This document shows, piece by piece, positions 26,467-34,364 of a DNA stretch of 64,000 nucleotides. Position 1 is the first letter of the stretch, and each line of letters opens with the position of its first letter. Origin of the DNA: Oceanihabitans iliipiscarium. GTDB lineage: Bacteria; Bacteroidota; Bacteroidia; Flavobacteriales; Flavobacteriaceae. The translations under genes were made by a program, and so were the position numbers. The stretch spans positions 62,001-126,000 of the forward strand of contig NZ_JBHUOV010000015.1 in the NCBI RefSeq assembly GCF_042686125.1, written 5' to 3'. The notes under the pieces are model-generated. The model saw nothing but the letters and a program-made list of their open reading frames with translations, did not search any database and was not told where the DNA came from.

Positions 26467-26769
26467 ATGGAGTTTGGCGAATACATACGCTCATTACGCG
26501 AAAAGCGCAATTTGCTATTAAGGGAAATGGCTGCTAATATCAATATGGATGTGGCTTATTTAAGCAAGATTGAACGAGGAAACCGTTTGGCAAGACGAGA
26601 GCAGGTAATAGCATTTGCAAAAGAATTAAAAGTAGATGAAAGCAAATTAATTAAGCTTTGGATGTCCGAACAGATTGTACAAATGATAAAAAACGAAAAA
26701 GACAGTACGGAAATCCTCAAAATAGCTGAAGAAAAAATTAGTAAGATTGAAAAAAATGAGAGTTTATGA
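26467..26769 (+). CDS. XRE-family HTH transcriptional regulator
   Basis: A 100-residue protein with a Cro/C1-type HTH at about 4-62 (YIRSLREKRNLLLREMAANINMDVAYLSKIERGNR) and a short charged tail. This short form is common as the controller of defence and mobile-element operons. Its stop overlaps the next ATG by four bases, and all following genes to 32019 run in the same direction with small gaps, so it is probably the repressor and first gene of the operon. Confidence 0.9.
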   Translation: MEFGEYIRSLREKRNLLLREMAANINMDVAYLSKIERGNRLARREQVIAFAKELKVDESKLIKLWMSEQIVQMIKNEKDSTEILKIAEEKISKIEKNESL

Positions 26770-27089
26770 AATATTTGTTTAACTCAAGCGGTAACTGGAT
26801 TGCTTTTAAAATAGATAGTTATCTTTTTAATAGTAATGCTAATTGGATTGGTTGGTTCCCTTGGGATGACGAACACGCAGTTGATAAAAAAGGTAATTAT
26901 TTGGGGAGTATTTTTGATAATGACCGTTTCTACAAAATACTCAATTTTCCTTATAGAGGTTATCCTGGTTACCCTGGTTATCCTGGTTACCCTGGTTATC
27001 CTGGTTACCCTGGTTATGCAGGCTATTCTATTCGTCCACAAAATACAAAAGACTATACTGTTGAAGAATTAAAAAAATTAGAGAACTAA
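26766..27089 (+). CDS. Small protein with beta-repeat N-terminus and GYP repeats (4-fold beta flower-like)
   Basis: A 107-residue protein without signal peptide. Residues 1-60 contain repeated strands of the form LFNSSGNWIAFK, LFNSNANWIGWF, VDKKGNYLGSIF, which I associate with the 4-fold beta flower family. Residues about 64-85 are seven G-Y-[PA] triplets, then a charged tail. It sits between the XRE regulator (4-base overlap) and the deaminase (17-base gap). Function unknown; its place in the operon suggests a structural or sensing accessory part. Confidence 0.75.
   Translation: MKYLFNSSGNWIAFKIDSYLFNSNANWIGWFPWDDEHAVDKKGNYLGSIFDNDRFYKILNFPYRGYPGYPGYPGYPGYPGYPGYAGYSIRPQNTKDYTVEELKKLEN
26958..27011 (+). 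repeat. Tandem 18-bp repeat (three units) encoding Gly-Tyr-Pro
   Basis: Six nine-base units GGTTAYCCT follow one another, with the Tyr codon alternating strictly TAT, TAC, TAT, TAC, TAT, TAC. The real unit is therefore 18 bp, three copies, consistent with recent expansion by slippage or unequal exchange. Confidence 0.9.
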
Positions 27090-27106
27090 CTTCTTAAAAT
27101 ATGTAA

Positions 27107-29149
27107 ATGAAATTAGACAATTTATATTCATTAAGGCGAGATTTTGTAGTAATAGGTTTAACAGGCCGTACGGGGTCAGGTTGTACCAAGGTAGCAAATC
27201 ACTTAACTTATAGCTACACTAAATTCAAAAAGCAAGATGGGTTAAGACCTCTTTCCGATTTCGACCCAAGAGATCTTTTTTATAGGAAGTATAAGATTTT
27301 AAATGAATTTATGGAGTTCAAAGGAAATTGGATTCCTTTTGAAAAAATAATGTATAAAAACGTAATTGTTTTTTATCTATTTAACAAAGAGGGAGGTAAC
27401 CTAAAGTTTTTAAGAAAGATTTTAGAGAAATATTTTGTAGAAAAATTAGGTGAAGATAATTCGGATATTGTATCAAATGTATTTAAAGATATTGTCAATC
27501 TTCATTTGGAATACAAGGAATTAATAGATGACATAAAAAGTTTAGGTGAGGTAAAAGATATTAAATCTAAAGATGATTTGTCTAAACTAAATGAGATTTT
27601 CTTTAAATCAGACTTTAAGCATTTTTGTCATAAATTATTTATGGCTTTAGAAAAATATGGATTTTTCAGACGTACACTTTTCTTACATTATTTAGCATGT
27701 AATATTAGGCAAACAGGCCATCCTCTTAAAGAGAAAGGGGAAGGAATTAAGCATGTTTATACAATTGCGGAGGTTATAAATAGGCTAATTAAGGCACGAA
27801 AGGCTAATAATAATGGTATGCCAACAAGAATAGTAATAGACTCTTTAAGAAACTCATTAGAGATAATGTTTTTTAAAGAAAGATATTCAGCATTTTACAT
27901 GCTCGCTACTAAAGATGTAATAGGAAATTCAAAAAGAAGAATACAAAAAAGACTTGAACATATTATAGATGACGAGATAGAGAGGGAAAAGGTAGCAAAT
28001 AAGCTGTTGGAGCTTGATGAAGTTGAATATAAAACAGGTGATTTTTCAAAAGGTTTATTTTCTTCCCCTGATGTTGAAAATTGTATTCAGAAAAGCGATT
28101 ATCATATACTTAACTTAAAAAAAGAGGATATAAAGACGTTTTTTGATTTGCATTTAAATGAAAAATTCAAGGAACGTAATTTCATTACAAGAGAAGAGCA
28201 ATTATTAAAGTTAATGGCTTTAATTGCTCAACCGGGTTTATTAACCCCGAGTTCACCAGAAAGGTGTATGCAAATAGCTCATACGGCAAAATTAAATTCA
28301 GGGTGTATTTCAAGAAATGTTGGCGCAGCTATTAGTGATGAAGATTTTTATATTAGGTCGGTAGGATGGAATGATGTTGCAAAAGGACATACACCATGTA
28401 ATTTAAGGAACATTAATGATATAATTAATCCAAAATCTAAACAAGAATTAGAAGAATCAAATCATTACAGTCCGTTTGAGAAGGGGAATCACTCACAAAA
28501 TGCCTCATTCAAATACAAAGGGGAGTATCCAGAGAATTTCCCAACTGCTTTGACAGATTATTTTAAAGATAGCTACAGCAAGAATAAAGATGATTTAAAT
28601 GGTAAAAATTGTTCATTCTGCTTTAAGACTGTTCATAATCATTATGAAGGTGAAGCAAATCAGGTGCATACACGTTCTTTACACGCTGAAGAAAATGCAA
28701 TGTTACAAATTACTAAACTTGGAGGACAAGGTATTAAGAATGGTATACTTTTTACAACAGCAAGCCCTTGTGAGTTATGTGCTAAAAAAGCCTATCAATT
28801 AGGTATTAGAACAATTTATTTTATTGACCCTTATCCAGGTATTTCAAGTGATCAGATTTTAAAAGGTGGAACAGAAACACCAACAATGATACCTTTTGCT
28901 GGAGCCATAGGTAACGTTTATCATAAATTATATGATTCTTTTATGGCTTATAAAGATGAGGTTTCTATGACACTTGACATTAAACAAAAAAATAAGTTTG
29001 GTATTCAATTTAAAAGTTTATTAAAAAGTTTAAAAAAATCAGATAAAGAAATCGAAGAGTTTCTTGAAAGTAAAAACCAATTCTCTGATGAGGATGTTAT
29101 AGAATTGATTAAAAATGGACTTTTAAAAAGTGAGCAAAAAAAAGAATAA
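27107..29149 (+). CDS. AvcD-like anti-phage deoxycytidylate deaminase with P-loop kinase-like domain
   Basis: A 680-residue two-domain protein. The N-terminal domain starts with a P-loop, GRTGSGCT (residues 20-27), in a nucleoside-kinase-like fold. The C-terminal domain is a zinc cytidine/dCMP deaminase: SERCMQIAHTAKLNS, HAEEN (zinc His and proton-shuttle Glu, about 526-528) and PCELC (zinc Cys, about 555 and 558). This is the layout of the anti-phage dCTP deaminase / AvcD family, which converts dCTP/dCMP to the uracil form on infection and drains the dCTP pool. An AvcI-like antitoxin RNA is not evident immediately upstream; instead the XRE and GYP-repeat genes are there. The HEPN gene follows after four bases. 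Confidence 0.9.
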   Translation: MKLDNLYSLRRDFVVIGLTGRTGSGCTKVANHLTYSYTKFKKQDGLRPLSDFDPRDLFYRKYKILNEFMEFKGNWIPFEKIMYKNVIVFYLFNKEGGNLKFLRKILEKYFVEKLGEDNSDIVSNVFKDIVNLHLEYKELIDDIKSLGEVKDIKSKDDLSKLNEIFFKSDFKHFCHKLFMALEKYGFFRRTLFLHYLACNIRQTGHPLKEKGEGIKHVYTIAEVINRLIKARKANNNGMPTRIVIDSLRNSLEIMFFKERYSAFYMLATKDVIGNSKRRIQKRLEHIIDDEIEREKVANKLLELDEVEYKTGDFSKGLFSSPDVENCIQKSDYHILNLKKEDIKTFFDLHLNEKFKERNFITREEQLLKLMALIAQPGLLTPSSPERCMQIAHTAKLNSGCISRNVGAAISDEDFYIRSVGWNDVAKGHTPCNLRNINDIINPKSKQELEESNHYSPFEKGNHSQNASFKYKGEYPENFPTALTDYFKDSYSKNKDDLNGKNCSFCFKTVHNHYEGEANQVHTRSLHAEENAMLQITKLGGQGIKNGILFTTASPCELCAKKAYQLGIRTIYFIDPYPGISSDQILKGGTETPTMIPFAGAIGNVYHKLYDSFMAYKDEVSMTLDIKQKNKFGIQFKSLLKSLKKSDKEIEEFLESKNQFSDEDVIELIKNGLLKSEQKKE

Positions 29150-29153
29150 TGAA

Positions 29154-29861
29154 ATGTCAAGAATAAACGCACTTTCAAATTTCAGAAAAGATAACAATAT
29201 TTTCTTTTTAGACTTGGAGTTACAAACCTTTCGCAATTATGCAAAGTTTGTCGAAGACCATTTTGATAGTTCCTTGACTAATCACGAAAAGGAATATACT
29301 AAAATAATGAAGAAAATTGAAGCTGAACCTAAAAAGTATGCGGATGAATATTTAAATCATTTACAGGATACTTTAGTTGATAAAGTAATCGAAATTGATA
29401 GGGATTTTGTACAAAGTTTTAGGGCTTCAATGATTACACAATTGTTTTCTTTTATAGAACGGACTATTCAAGACGTGTGTAATTCTTATTGTTTAATGCA
29501 TAATAAAGAGTTTGGTTTGGATGATTTACGTGGTAATAGTGAATTTGAAAAAGCAAAGTTGTTTTTAACAAGAGCTGCTAAAGTTGATATTAAAGAATTA
29601 GAACCTCATTGGTCATATATAAATAATTTAAGGAGAGTGAGAAATTGTATTGTACACAATAACAGTACAGTCTTTGGTGATGAAATTAGAAAATATAATA
29701 CTCTAAAATCCTTTTCTAAAGGAAGATATATTTTATTGGAGAAAGATAGGGATATTGTTTATTACAACTTGGTATTTGACAACAAGAATTTTATTAATGA
29801 AATCATTGAAAATATATTAGGTCTATTTGAAAAACTTGAAAAGTACGATGTCTATTTATAA
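29154..29861 (+). CDS. HEPN-motif protein, candidate RNase effector
   Basis: A 235-residue, all-helical-looking soluble protein. I chose the ATG at 29154, four bases after the deaminase stop; a GTG at 29130 would overlap the deaminase. The signature R-N-C-I-V-H (R163-H168) fits the HEPN active-site motif R-x4-6-H, preceded by helices with DxVQSFRASMITQLFSFIERTIQD, as in the MAE_28990/RiboL-PSP-type HEPN proteins of toxin and defence systems. HEPN dimers usually cut RNA. The gene lies between the deaminase and the Argonaute and could serve either. Confidence 0.7.
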   Translation: MSRINALSNFRKDNNIFFLDLELQTFRNYAKFVEDHFDSSLTNHEKEYTKIMKKIEAEPKKYADEYLNHLQDTLVDKVIEIDRDFVQSFRASMITQLFSFIERTIQDVCNSYCLMHNKEFGLDDLRGNSEFEKAKLFLTRAAKVDIKELEPHWSYINNLRRVRNCIVHNNSTVFGDEIRKYNTLKSFSKGRYILLEKDRDIVYYNLVFDNKNFINEIIENILGLFEKLEKYDVYL

Positions 29862-29907
29862 CCTATAATCACTCACTATATGTAAATACAAAAACACCTC
29901 ATTATTT

Positions 29908-32019
29908 ATGCAAGAACACTTAAAGACGAACATACTCAATTTTAAATGGCCAAGTAGTACACCTGTTATATATCTATCGTTAGAAGATATTGAAGGTAGC
30001 CATCCAATCCATAGATCAAAGTTTTCAAAGCAGGTAAAAGAGGCGTTTCCAGATACAGATTTATCAAGTTTAGAGCATATTTTCACCACATTTACCCAAG
30101 AAATACCCAATGCCCCAAGTATCAAAATAAATTTAATAAAGGATAAAGAACTACGCATATACAAACAATTCCTTAAACACCAATTAAAAACCTACTTTTT
30201 AGAAAAGGGTTACATCGTGGTCAAAAACTTTGTACGTGATGTACAGGTTTGGATGCCTTCAAAAAAAGGAAATACAGCAGACTATAATTTATACTATAAA
30301 TTCTCATTCAAAATACTGTTTGCAACACTAACAGACTTACCAGAACTTGTGGTATCGTATGATGGTACGTCAAAAGTCCTCACAAAATCAGTTAATGATA
30401 TTGAGGAAACAGAGTATATTAAGCGTTGTGTGTATGGTCAAAAAACCTTCAATTACCAAATGAACCTTGATACAGAGGACAAAGAAGAGTTTTACAACAG
30501 CATAGAATTTACTCAAGCCTTTCCAATATTCAATTTACAACTGGCAAGAGCTTTAAATATACCTATTGAAGAACCAGACAGACCAAAGAACAGATACCAA
30601 AAGTATGTAGCACTCATCACTACTTTTGCTAAAAACTACTTGTTTACAGAAGAATTTAAGACCTTGTTTCCTTTTAAGCAAGATGCCTTTATAGATGTTC
30701 CTGGCAATCGCATCAATCACATCAACCCTAACTTGGGCTTATTAGAGTTTGGTAAAGACCAATATGGTAATAAAAGAACCCATTTAGTGCCTAAAAAGGC
30801 TATGAACATTTTAAACCCTTACAGAAGACCAAACAATCAAAATATCAAGATATTTTTCATTTGCCATACCTCACATAAAGATTCAGTGTTGTCTTTCTAT
30901 CAAAATCTAAAAGAAGGTGTAAATACTGAAAAGAACTATTACAAAGGATTGGAAGCTTATGTGAATATAAAGGCAACAGCTTCAAAAGAGCATTTTATCG
31001 AGTTCACCAATGAAAATGACCCAATACCCGAAATAGTTGAACAGCTTGAAAGTTTAACTTTTGACCACGAAAATGTAAAGTATGCAGCATTTTATATAAG
31101 TCCTTTCGATAAGTTTACACCAGATCCTGACAATAGGGAAATTTACATCCGGATTAAAGAACTGTTTTTAAATGAGGGCATTGTAACCCAAGTGGTCGAT
31201 TATGAAAAGATGATTGTAAACATCCAAGACCAATACAATTTTCAGTTTTCATTGCAAAATATGGCATTAGCTATTCACGCTAAATTAGGTGGTGCACCTT
31301 GGAAGCTGGCAGTAACTGATAAAAAAGAATTGGTAATTGGAGTAGGAGCATTTACCAATCAAGGCGAAAACAGAAGATATATAGCAAGTGCATTTAGTTT
31401 TCAAAACAATGGTTTGTTTAGAAATTTTGAATATTTCAACCAAAACGAAACAGAATTATTAGCAGGTAGCATATTAAAGGCAATTAGAGATTTTACATCA
31501 GTAGCTCAAGCAGATAAAGTAGTCATTCATTTTTATAAAGAAATGAGTTACGAAGAACTACAACCAATTATTGATGGGATGAACAAACTAAAATTAGGAG
31601 TGCCTTTATATATTCTGAACATTAATAAAACCGAAGCAGAAGATATAATTGCTTACGATGTAAATTGGGGAAATAAATTAATGCCTGTAAGTGGTACATA
31701 CATTCGTATAGGAATAAATAAATTTTTACTATTTAATAATGCACGTTACCCAAACGATATTTATTATGCAGATACTGATGGTTATCCATTTCCAATAAAG
31801 ATAAAAATAAGCAGTCCAGATGAAGATGCTTTTGAAGATGTTGAGGTGATTGAAGAATTGTTAACCCAAGTATATCAGTTCAGCAGATTGTATTGGAAAT
31901 CCTTACGCCAACAAAATGTACCAATTACCATAAAATATCCCGAAATGGTAGCCCAAATAGCACCTCGTTTTGAAAACGGTGTTCCAGAGGATGCAAAAGA
32001 TACGTTGTGGTTTTTATAA
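29908..32019 (+). CDS. Long prokaryotic Argonaute, predicted catalytically inactive
   Basis: A 703-residue pAgo: N/PAZ-like region (about 1-270), MID (about 300-460) and PIWI (about 460-703). The MID 5'-guide pocket looks intact: Y413 and K417 (YIRIK), Q428 (VTQ) and K459 (AKLGGAPW). In PIWI the first catalytic Asp is Gly (IGVGAF, G480) and the IHRDG-type motif is IHFYKEMS (541-548), so the DEDX tetrad is lost. It should bind a guide and target without slicing. Inactive long pAgos are known to work through neighbouring effectors; here the neighbour is the HEPN protein, 46 bases upstream. The C-terminus ends in LWFL, normal for Argonautes. Confidence 0.85.
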   Translation: MQEHLKTNILNFKWPSSTPVIYLSLEDIEGSHPIHRSKFSKQVKEAFPDTDLSSLEHIFTTFTQEIPNAPSIKINLIKDKELRIYKQFLKHQLKTYFLEKGYIVVKNFVRDVQVWMPSKKGNTADYNLYYKFSFKILFATLTDLPELVVSYDGTSKVLTKSVNDIEETEYIKRCVYGQKTFNYQMNLDTEDKEEFYNSIEFTQAFPIFNLQLARALNIPIEEPDRPKNRYQKYVALITTFAKNYLFTEEFKTLFPFKQDAFIDVPGNRINHINPNLGLLEFGKDQYGNKRTHLVPKKAMNILNPYRRPNNQNIKIFFICHTSHKDSVLSFYQNLKEGVNTEKNYYKGLEAYVNIKATASKEHFIEFTNENDPIPEIVEQLESLTFDHENVKYAAFYISPFDKFTPDPDNREIYIRIKELFLNEGIVTQVVDYEKMIVNIQDQYNFQFSLQNMALAIHAKLGGAPWKLAVTDKKELVIGVGAFTNQGENRRYIASAFSFQNNGLFRNFEYFNQNETELLAGSILKAIRDFTSVAQADKVVIHFYKEMSYEELQPIIDGMNKLKLGVPLYILNINKTEAEDIIAYDVNWGNKLMPVSGTYIRIGINKFLLFNNARYPNDIYYADTDGYPFPIKIKISSPDEDAFEDVEVIEELLTQVYQFSRLYWKSLRQQNVPITIKYPEMVAQIAPRFENGVPEDAKDTLWFL

Positions 32020-32948
32020 CAAAGTTCTTAACTACATTAAATATTTAGGAAGAGCAGGTAATAAGGTGTTCGTCAGTTGTTCCATTTTGTTCCATAAAGC
32101 ATAATCACAAATGCGTTGCATTGGTGCTTACCATACATAGCACTACTGCGGTGACACATCCTCGTTAGCACTATGTATTTGCTTTACTTCACACACTACA
32201 CAACTTCCTCACCCGCTGCTACTCTTGCACCCCAAACCCCAATAAGGTGTGCGCTCGTGGCACACAAAATATAAATTGGGGTACAACCGCTGCTTCATAA
32301 TTTGGCTCGCCTGCTGTTCGCTGCGGGCTAATCAGGGTGTCACAGTTTTTGATGGCAGCCATTTTGCATATACAATAACCGCTTCAAGTAAATTGAAGTA
32401 TCCGAATACTTTTAAAACCGCTTTAATAACTGATTAAATAATCTTTTAAATCCAAAAGCGGATTATTCTATATTGCAAGCGCACAGCAAGAGTAACGCAT
32501 TCAGTCAGCTATTTCAGCCACCACTCAACCCATTTTTAAATTGGCAATTGCTCATTAGGTAAAATCAAAACCCTCAATTTCCTTAATCTACTTAAATCCT
32601 TATTAGCTTAATCACGGTAAGTACTCACAATTGCTAAAATTTAAAAACGGTAACCATCCTTCAATAGCTTCATTCAATTGTTACACTTGCTTTCCCACGC
32701 TACACCCAAGCTAAAGCCAACGGCTTCAAAAACCTGCGCCACCCTTGCGTTTTCAACGTAGGTGTGGTAGCACTATCGGGCTATTTTCCCACACCACCCT
32801 TGCTCAACTCGCTGGCGGCTCGCTATTATGGCTATCGCCATACGCTACGCGATTACCTGCTAAAAGTAAACTTATAAACATTTAGATGTTAAAAAGTTAC
32901 ATTTTAACCTGCTCATTTAATTGTTAATTTTGGATAAAATTAATACCG
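32020..32948. other. Hairpin-rich non-coding region, possible origin or transfer site
   Basis: No convincing gene in 929 bases; base composition is visibly richer in G and C than its surroundings. It contains nested inverted repeats at 32237-32281 (CCCCAAT/ATTGGGG enclosing GTGTGC/GCACAC), an 8-bp repeat ATACATAG/CTATGTAT (32133-32140 / 32171-32178) and a 6-bp hairpin TATGGC/GCCATA with four-base loop (32827-32842). Such regions in elements can be oriT, replication origin or structured RNA. No tRNA was recognised. The assignment is speculative. Confidence 0.4.
32237..32281. repeat. Two-level nested inverted repeat
   Basis: CCCCAAT (32237-32243) pairs with ATTGGGG (32275-32281), and inside it GTGTGC (32247-32252) pairs with GCACAC (32260-32265) around a seven-base loop. 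It could extrude as a cruciform or fold as RNA. Confidence 0.7.
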
Positions 32949-33266
32949 ATGAACGTCACAATAAATATCAAAAACACAGAACCAAAAGTCAACATTGTAA
33001 AAGACCGCGAGGCCGAAGAAAAGCTAATTCAAGAAATAGCTTCAAAAGTTGTAAATGATTTATCCAATAATCCAGAGGTATCTGAAAAAGTCAAAAAAAT
33101 TGGCAAAGAAAAATTAAGAGATATTGCAGTTGAAGCTTTAAGGGACTCAATAAAAAAGTCAGAAGAAAAACAAATTGTAGAAGCAAAAGAAATGAGTGCT
33201 GAAATCTCAAGTGCACTTATAGCTGGTATTGTAAAAACCACCATTGATTTTGCTAACGAACTTTAG
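32949..33266 (+). CDS. Small hypothetical helical protein
   Basis: A 105-residue, highly charged (Lys/Glu-rich) soluble protein, probably helical from residue 20 on (EEKLIQEIASKVVNDLSNNPEV..KVKKIGKEKLRDIAVEALRDSIKKSE), with no domain I recognise. The gene ends eight bases before the next, so the two are co-transcribed. Lying between two structured non-coding regions of the element, it may be a maintenance or cargo protein. Confidence 0.6.
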   Translation: MNVTINIKNTEPKVNIVKDREAEEKLIQEIASKVVNDLSNNPEVSEKVKKIGKEKLRDIAVEALRDSIKKSEEKQIVEAKEMSAEISSALIAGIVKTTIDFANEL

Positions 33267-33274
33267 TTGCTACA

Positions 33275-34003
33275 ATGGTTGAAGGCTTAAAAGAATTATT
33301 TCTGCGTTTTAATTATACCGATGAAAAAGGATTCATCCTTAATGTTCCATCTTTAAATAATGGAGAACACTTAACATTGGGTTTTGATAACAAAAGAAAA
33401 GAGTTCAATATTCATTTTACCAACGATAACATAACTGTACCAGGTGCAAAACGAAGGGAGTTTATATTTGCAATGTCTGCTTTTCGTTTTTTCTTGTTTT
33501 TAAAACGTTTTGAAGTATTCTACAACCAAAGTATTGTCAACCTTATACTATCATCCAAAACCAATCTTGGTAAGCTAAAAAAGTATAAATTTATTGTTAA
33601 CACCTTTGTTACATCAGACGAAGCAGAAGACAAGCTTATTCATAAGAGGAAAAATGGTAAGCATTGGAAATTTAGAGAAAATTTCGATTGGAATTTAATA
33701 GCAGATAATTTCAAATACCTTGAAGAATCAGATTTAAATTCAGATAAAGTTTTAATAGCATATAAGTATGATAAAGGTCATTTGTCACTTCAAGGCTTCA
33801 TATATAAGTTTGAACATCTAAAAGGTGTTTATTTTATTCCGATTAGAAAATACAATCGTTTTGCAAGGTATATGGCAATTGCAATGTATAATTACCTAAA
33901 CGCATATCCAACTGAAGAAACCTTACCTTTTAGGCAACTAATGTTTGAGCGACTTAAACACCCTTATCTGAACAAACAAGAAGAAAAAAGTTTGCAAAGT
34001 TAG
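33275..34003 (+). CDS. Hypothetical protein of the element
   Basis: A 242-residue soluble protein with no signal peptide and no family I recognise. Aromatic- and lysine-rich; segments such as FIFAMSAFRFFLFLKRF (about 66-82) are amphipathic rather than clear membrane helices. It is co-transcribed with the upstream 105-residue protein. Position next to the defence operon makes a defence or element role possible, but there is no direct evidence. Confidence 0.6.
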   Translation: MVEGLKELFLRFNYTDEKGFILNVPSLNNGEHLTLGFDNKRKEFNIHFTNDNITVPGAKRREFIFAMSAFRFFLFLKRFEVFYNQSIVNLILSSKTNLGKLKKYKFIVNTFVTSDEAEDKLIHKRKNGKHWKFRENFDWNLIADNFKYLEESDLNSDKVLIAYKYDKGHLSLQGFIYKFEHLKGVYFIPIRKYNRFARYMAIAMYNYLNAYPTEETLPFRQLMFERLKHPYLNKQEEKSLQS

Positions 34004-34052
34004 CTGGCTTCCTTCATCCCACGCTCACCATACTATAAAGTTCAAGCCCTAC

Positions 34053-34124
34053 GGGTTTTGAAAAAAATATTGCACCTGAGGTCAGGCACAAATTTCAAAA
34101 CCCTTTCCATCAGCAATATTTTTT
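34053..34124. repeat. Interleaved inverted repeats (pseudoknot-like)
   Basis: Two perfect inverted repeats cross each other: GGGTTTTGAAA (34053-34063) with TTTCAAAACCC (34093-34103), and AAAAAATATTGC (34062-34073) with GCAATATTTTTT (34113-34124). A small hairpin CCTGA-GG-TCAGG (34075-34086) sits in the centre. The A-B-A'-B' order is that of an H-type pseudoknot or of two alternative hairpins. The rest of the 361-base gap (34004-34364) shows no gene. Confidence 0.75.
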
Positions 34125-34364
34125 CCAAAAAACTTGACAGTATGTCAACGCCATCAAAGAAACGGCTTTCTTTTTTCTCTTTTTCTTTGTAAAAAAAATA
34201 TTCATTTTTTTAGTTCTGATGCAAAAGGAAGCAATCTAAAGCAACAAAATCCATATCCAACGAATAGCATAAAAGTTGCCATATATTTCAACGGAAGGTA
34301 CAACTTCGTGTCAAGTCCGTACCAAGTCCGAAGAAAAGTAAGTTTCATTTAAATTATTTATGTT

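Noticed and set aside
26941..27020. Regular short repeats that could suggest a CRISPR array
   Set aside because: They are perfect nine-base codon repeats (Gly-Tyr-Pro) inside an open frame, with no spacers. No CRISPR array or cas gene was seen in the window.
26784..27041. Open frame on the minus strand opposite the GYP-repeat gene
   Set aside because: It is only the mirror of the repeat, giving a monotonous ITRVTR protein, with no start context.
29130..29153. GTG start for the HEPN gene
   Set aside because: It would overlap the deaminase end with a low-complexity lysine run; the ATG at 29154 fits the usual four-base spacing.
29908..32019. PIWI-RE rather than pAgo
   Set aside because: No DinG helicase or partner nuclease of the PIWI-RE type is nearby, the protein is shorter, and the MID pocket follows the Y-K-Q-K pattern of true pAgos.
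32249..32437. A 62-codon open frame in the non-coding region after the Argonaute gene
   Set aside because: It runs through the nested inverted repeat, has unusual composition and no family features or good start context.
32774..32785. Possible extra att copy (TATCGGG)
   Set aside because: It lacks the flanking TG and AA of the core TGTATCGGGAA, so there is no support for tandem elements.
34134..34352. A 72-codon open frame before the DUF6266 gene
   Set aside because: Its start lies just past the interleaved repeats, the protein is low in complexity, and no motif or coupling to neighbours supports it.
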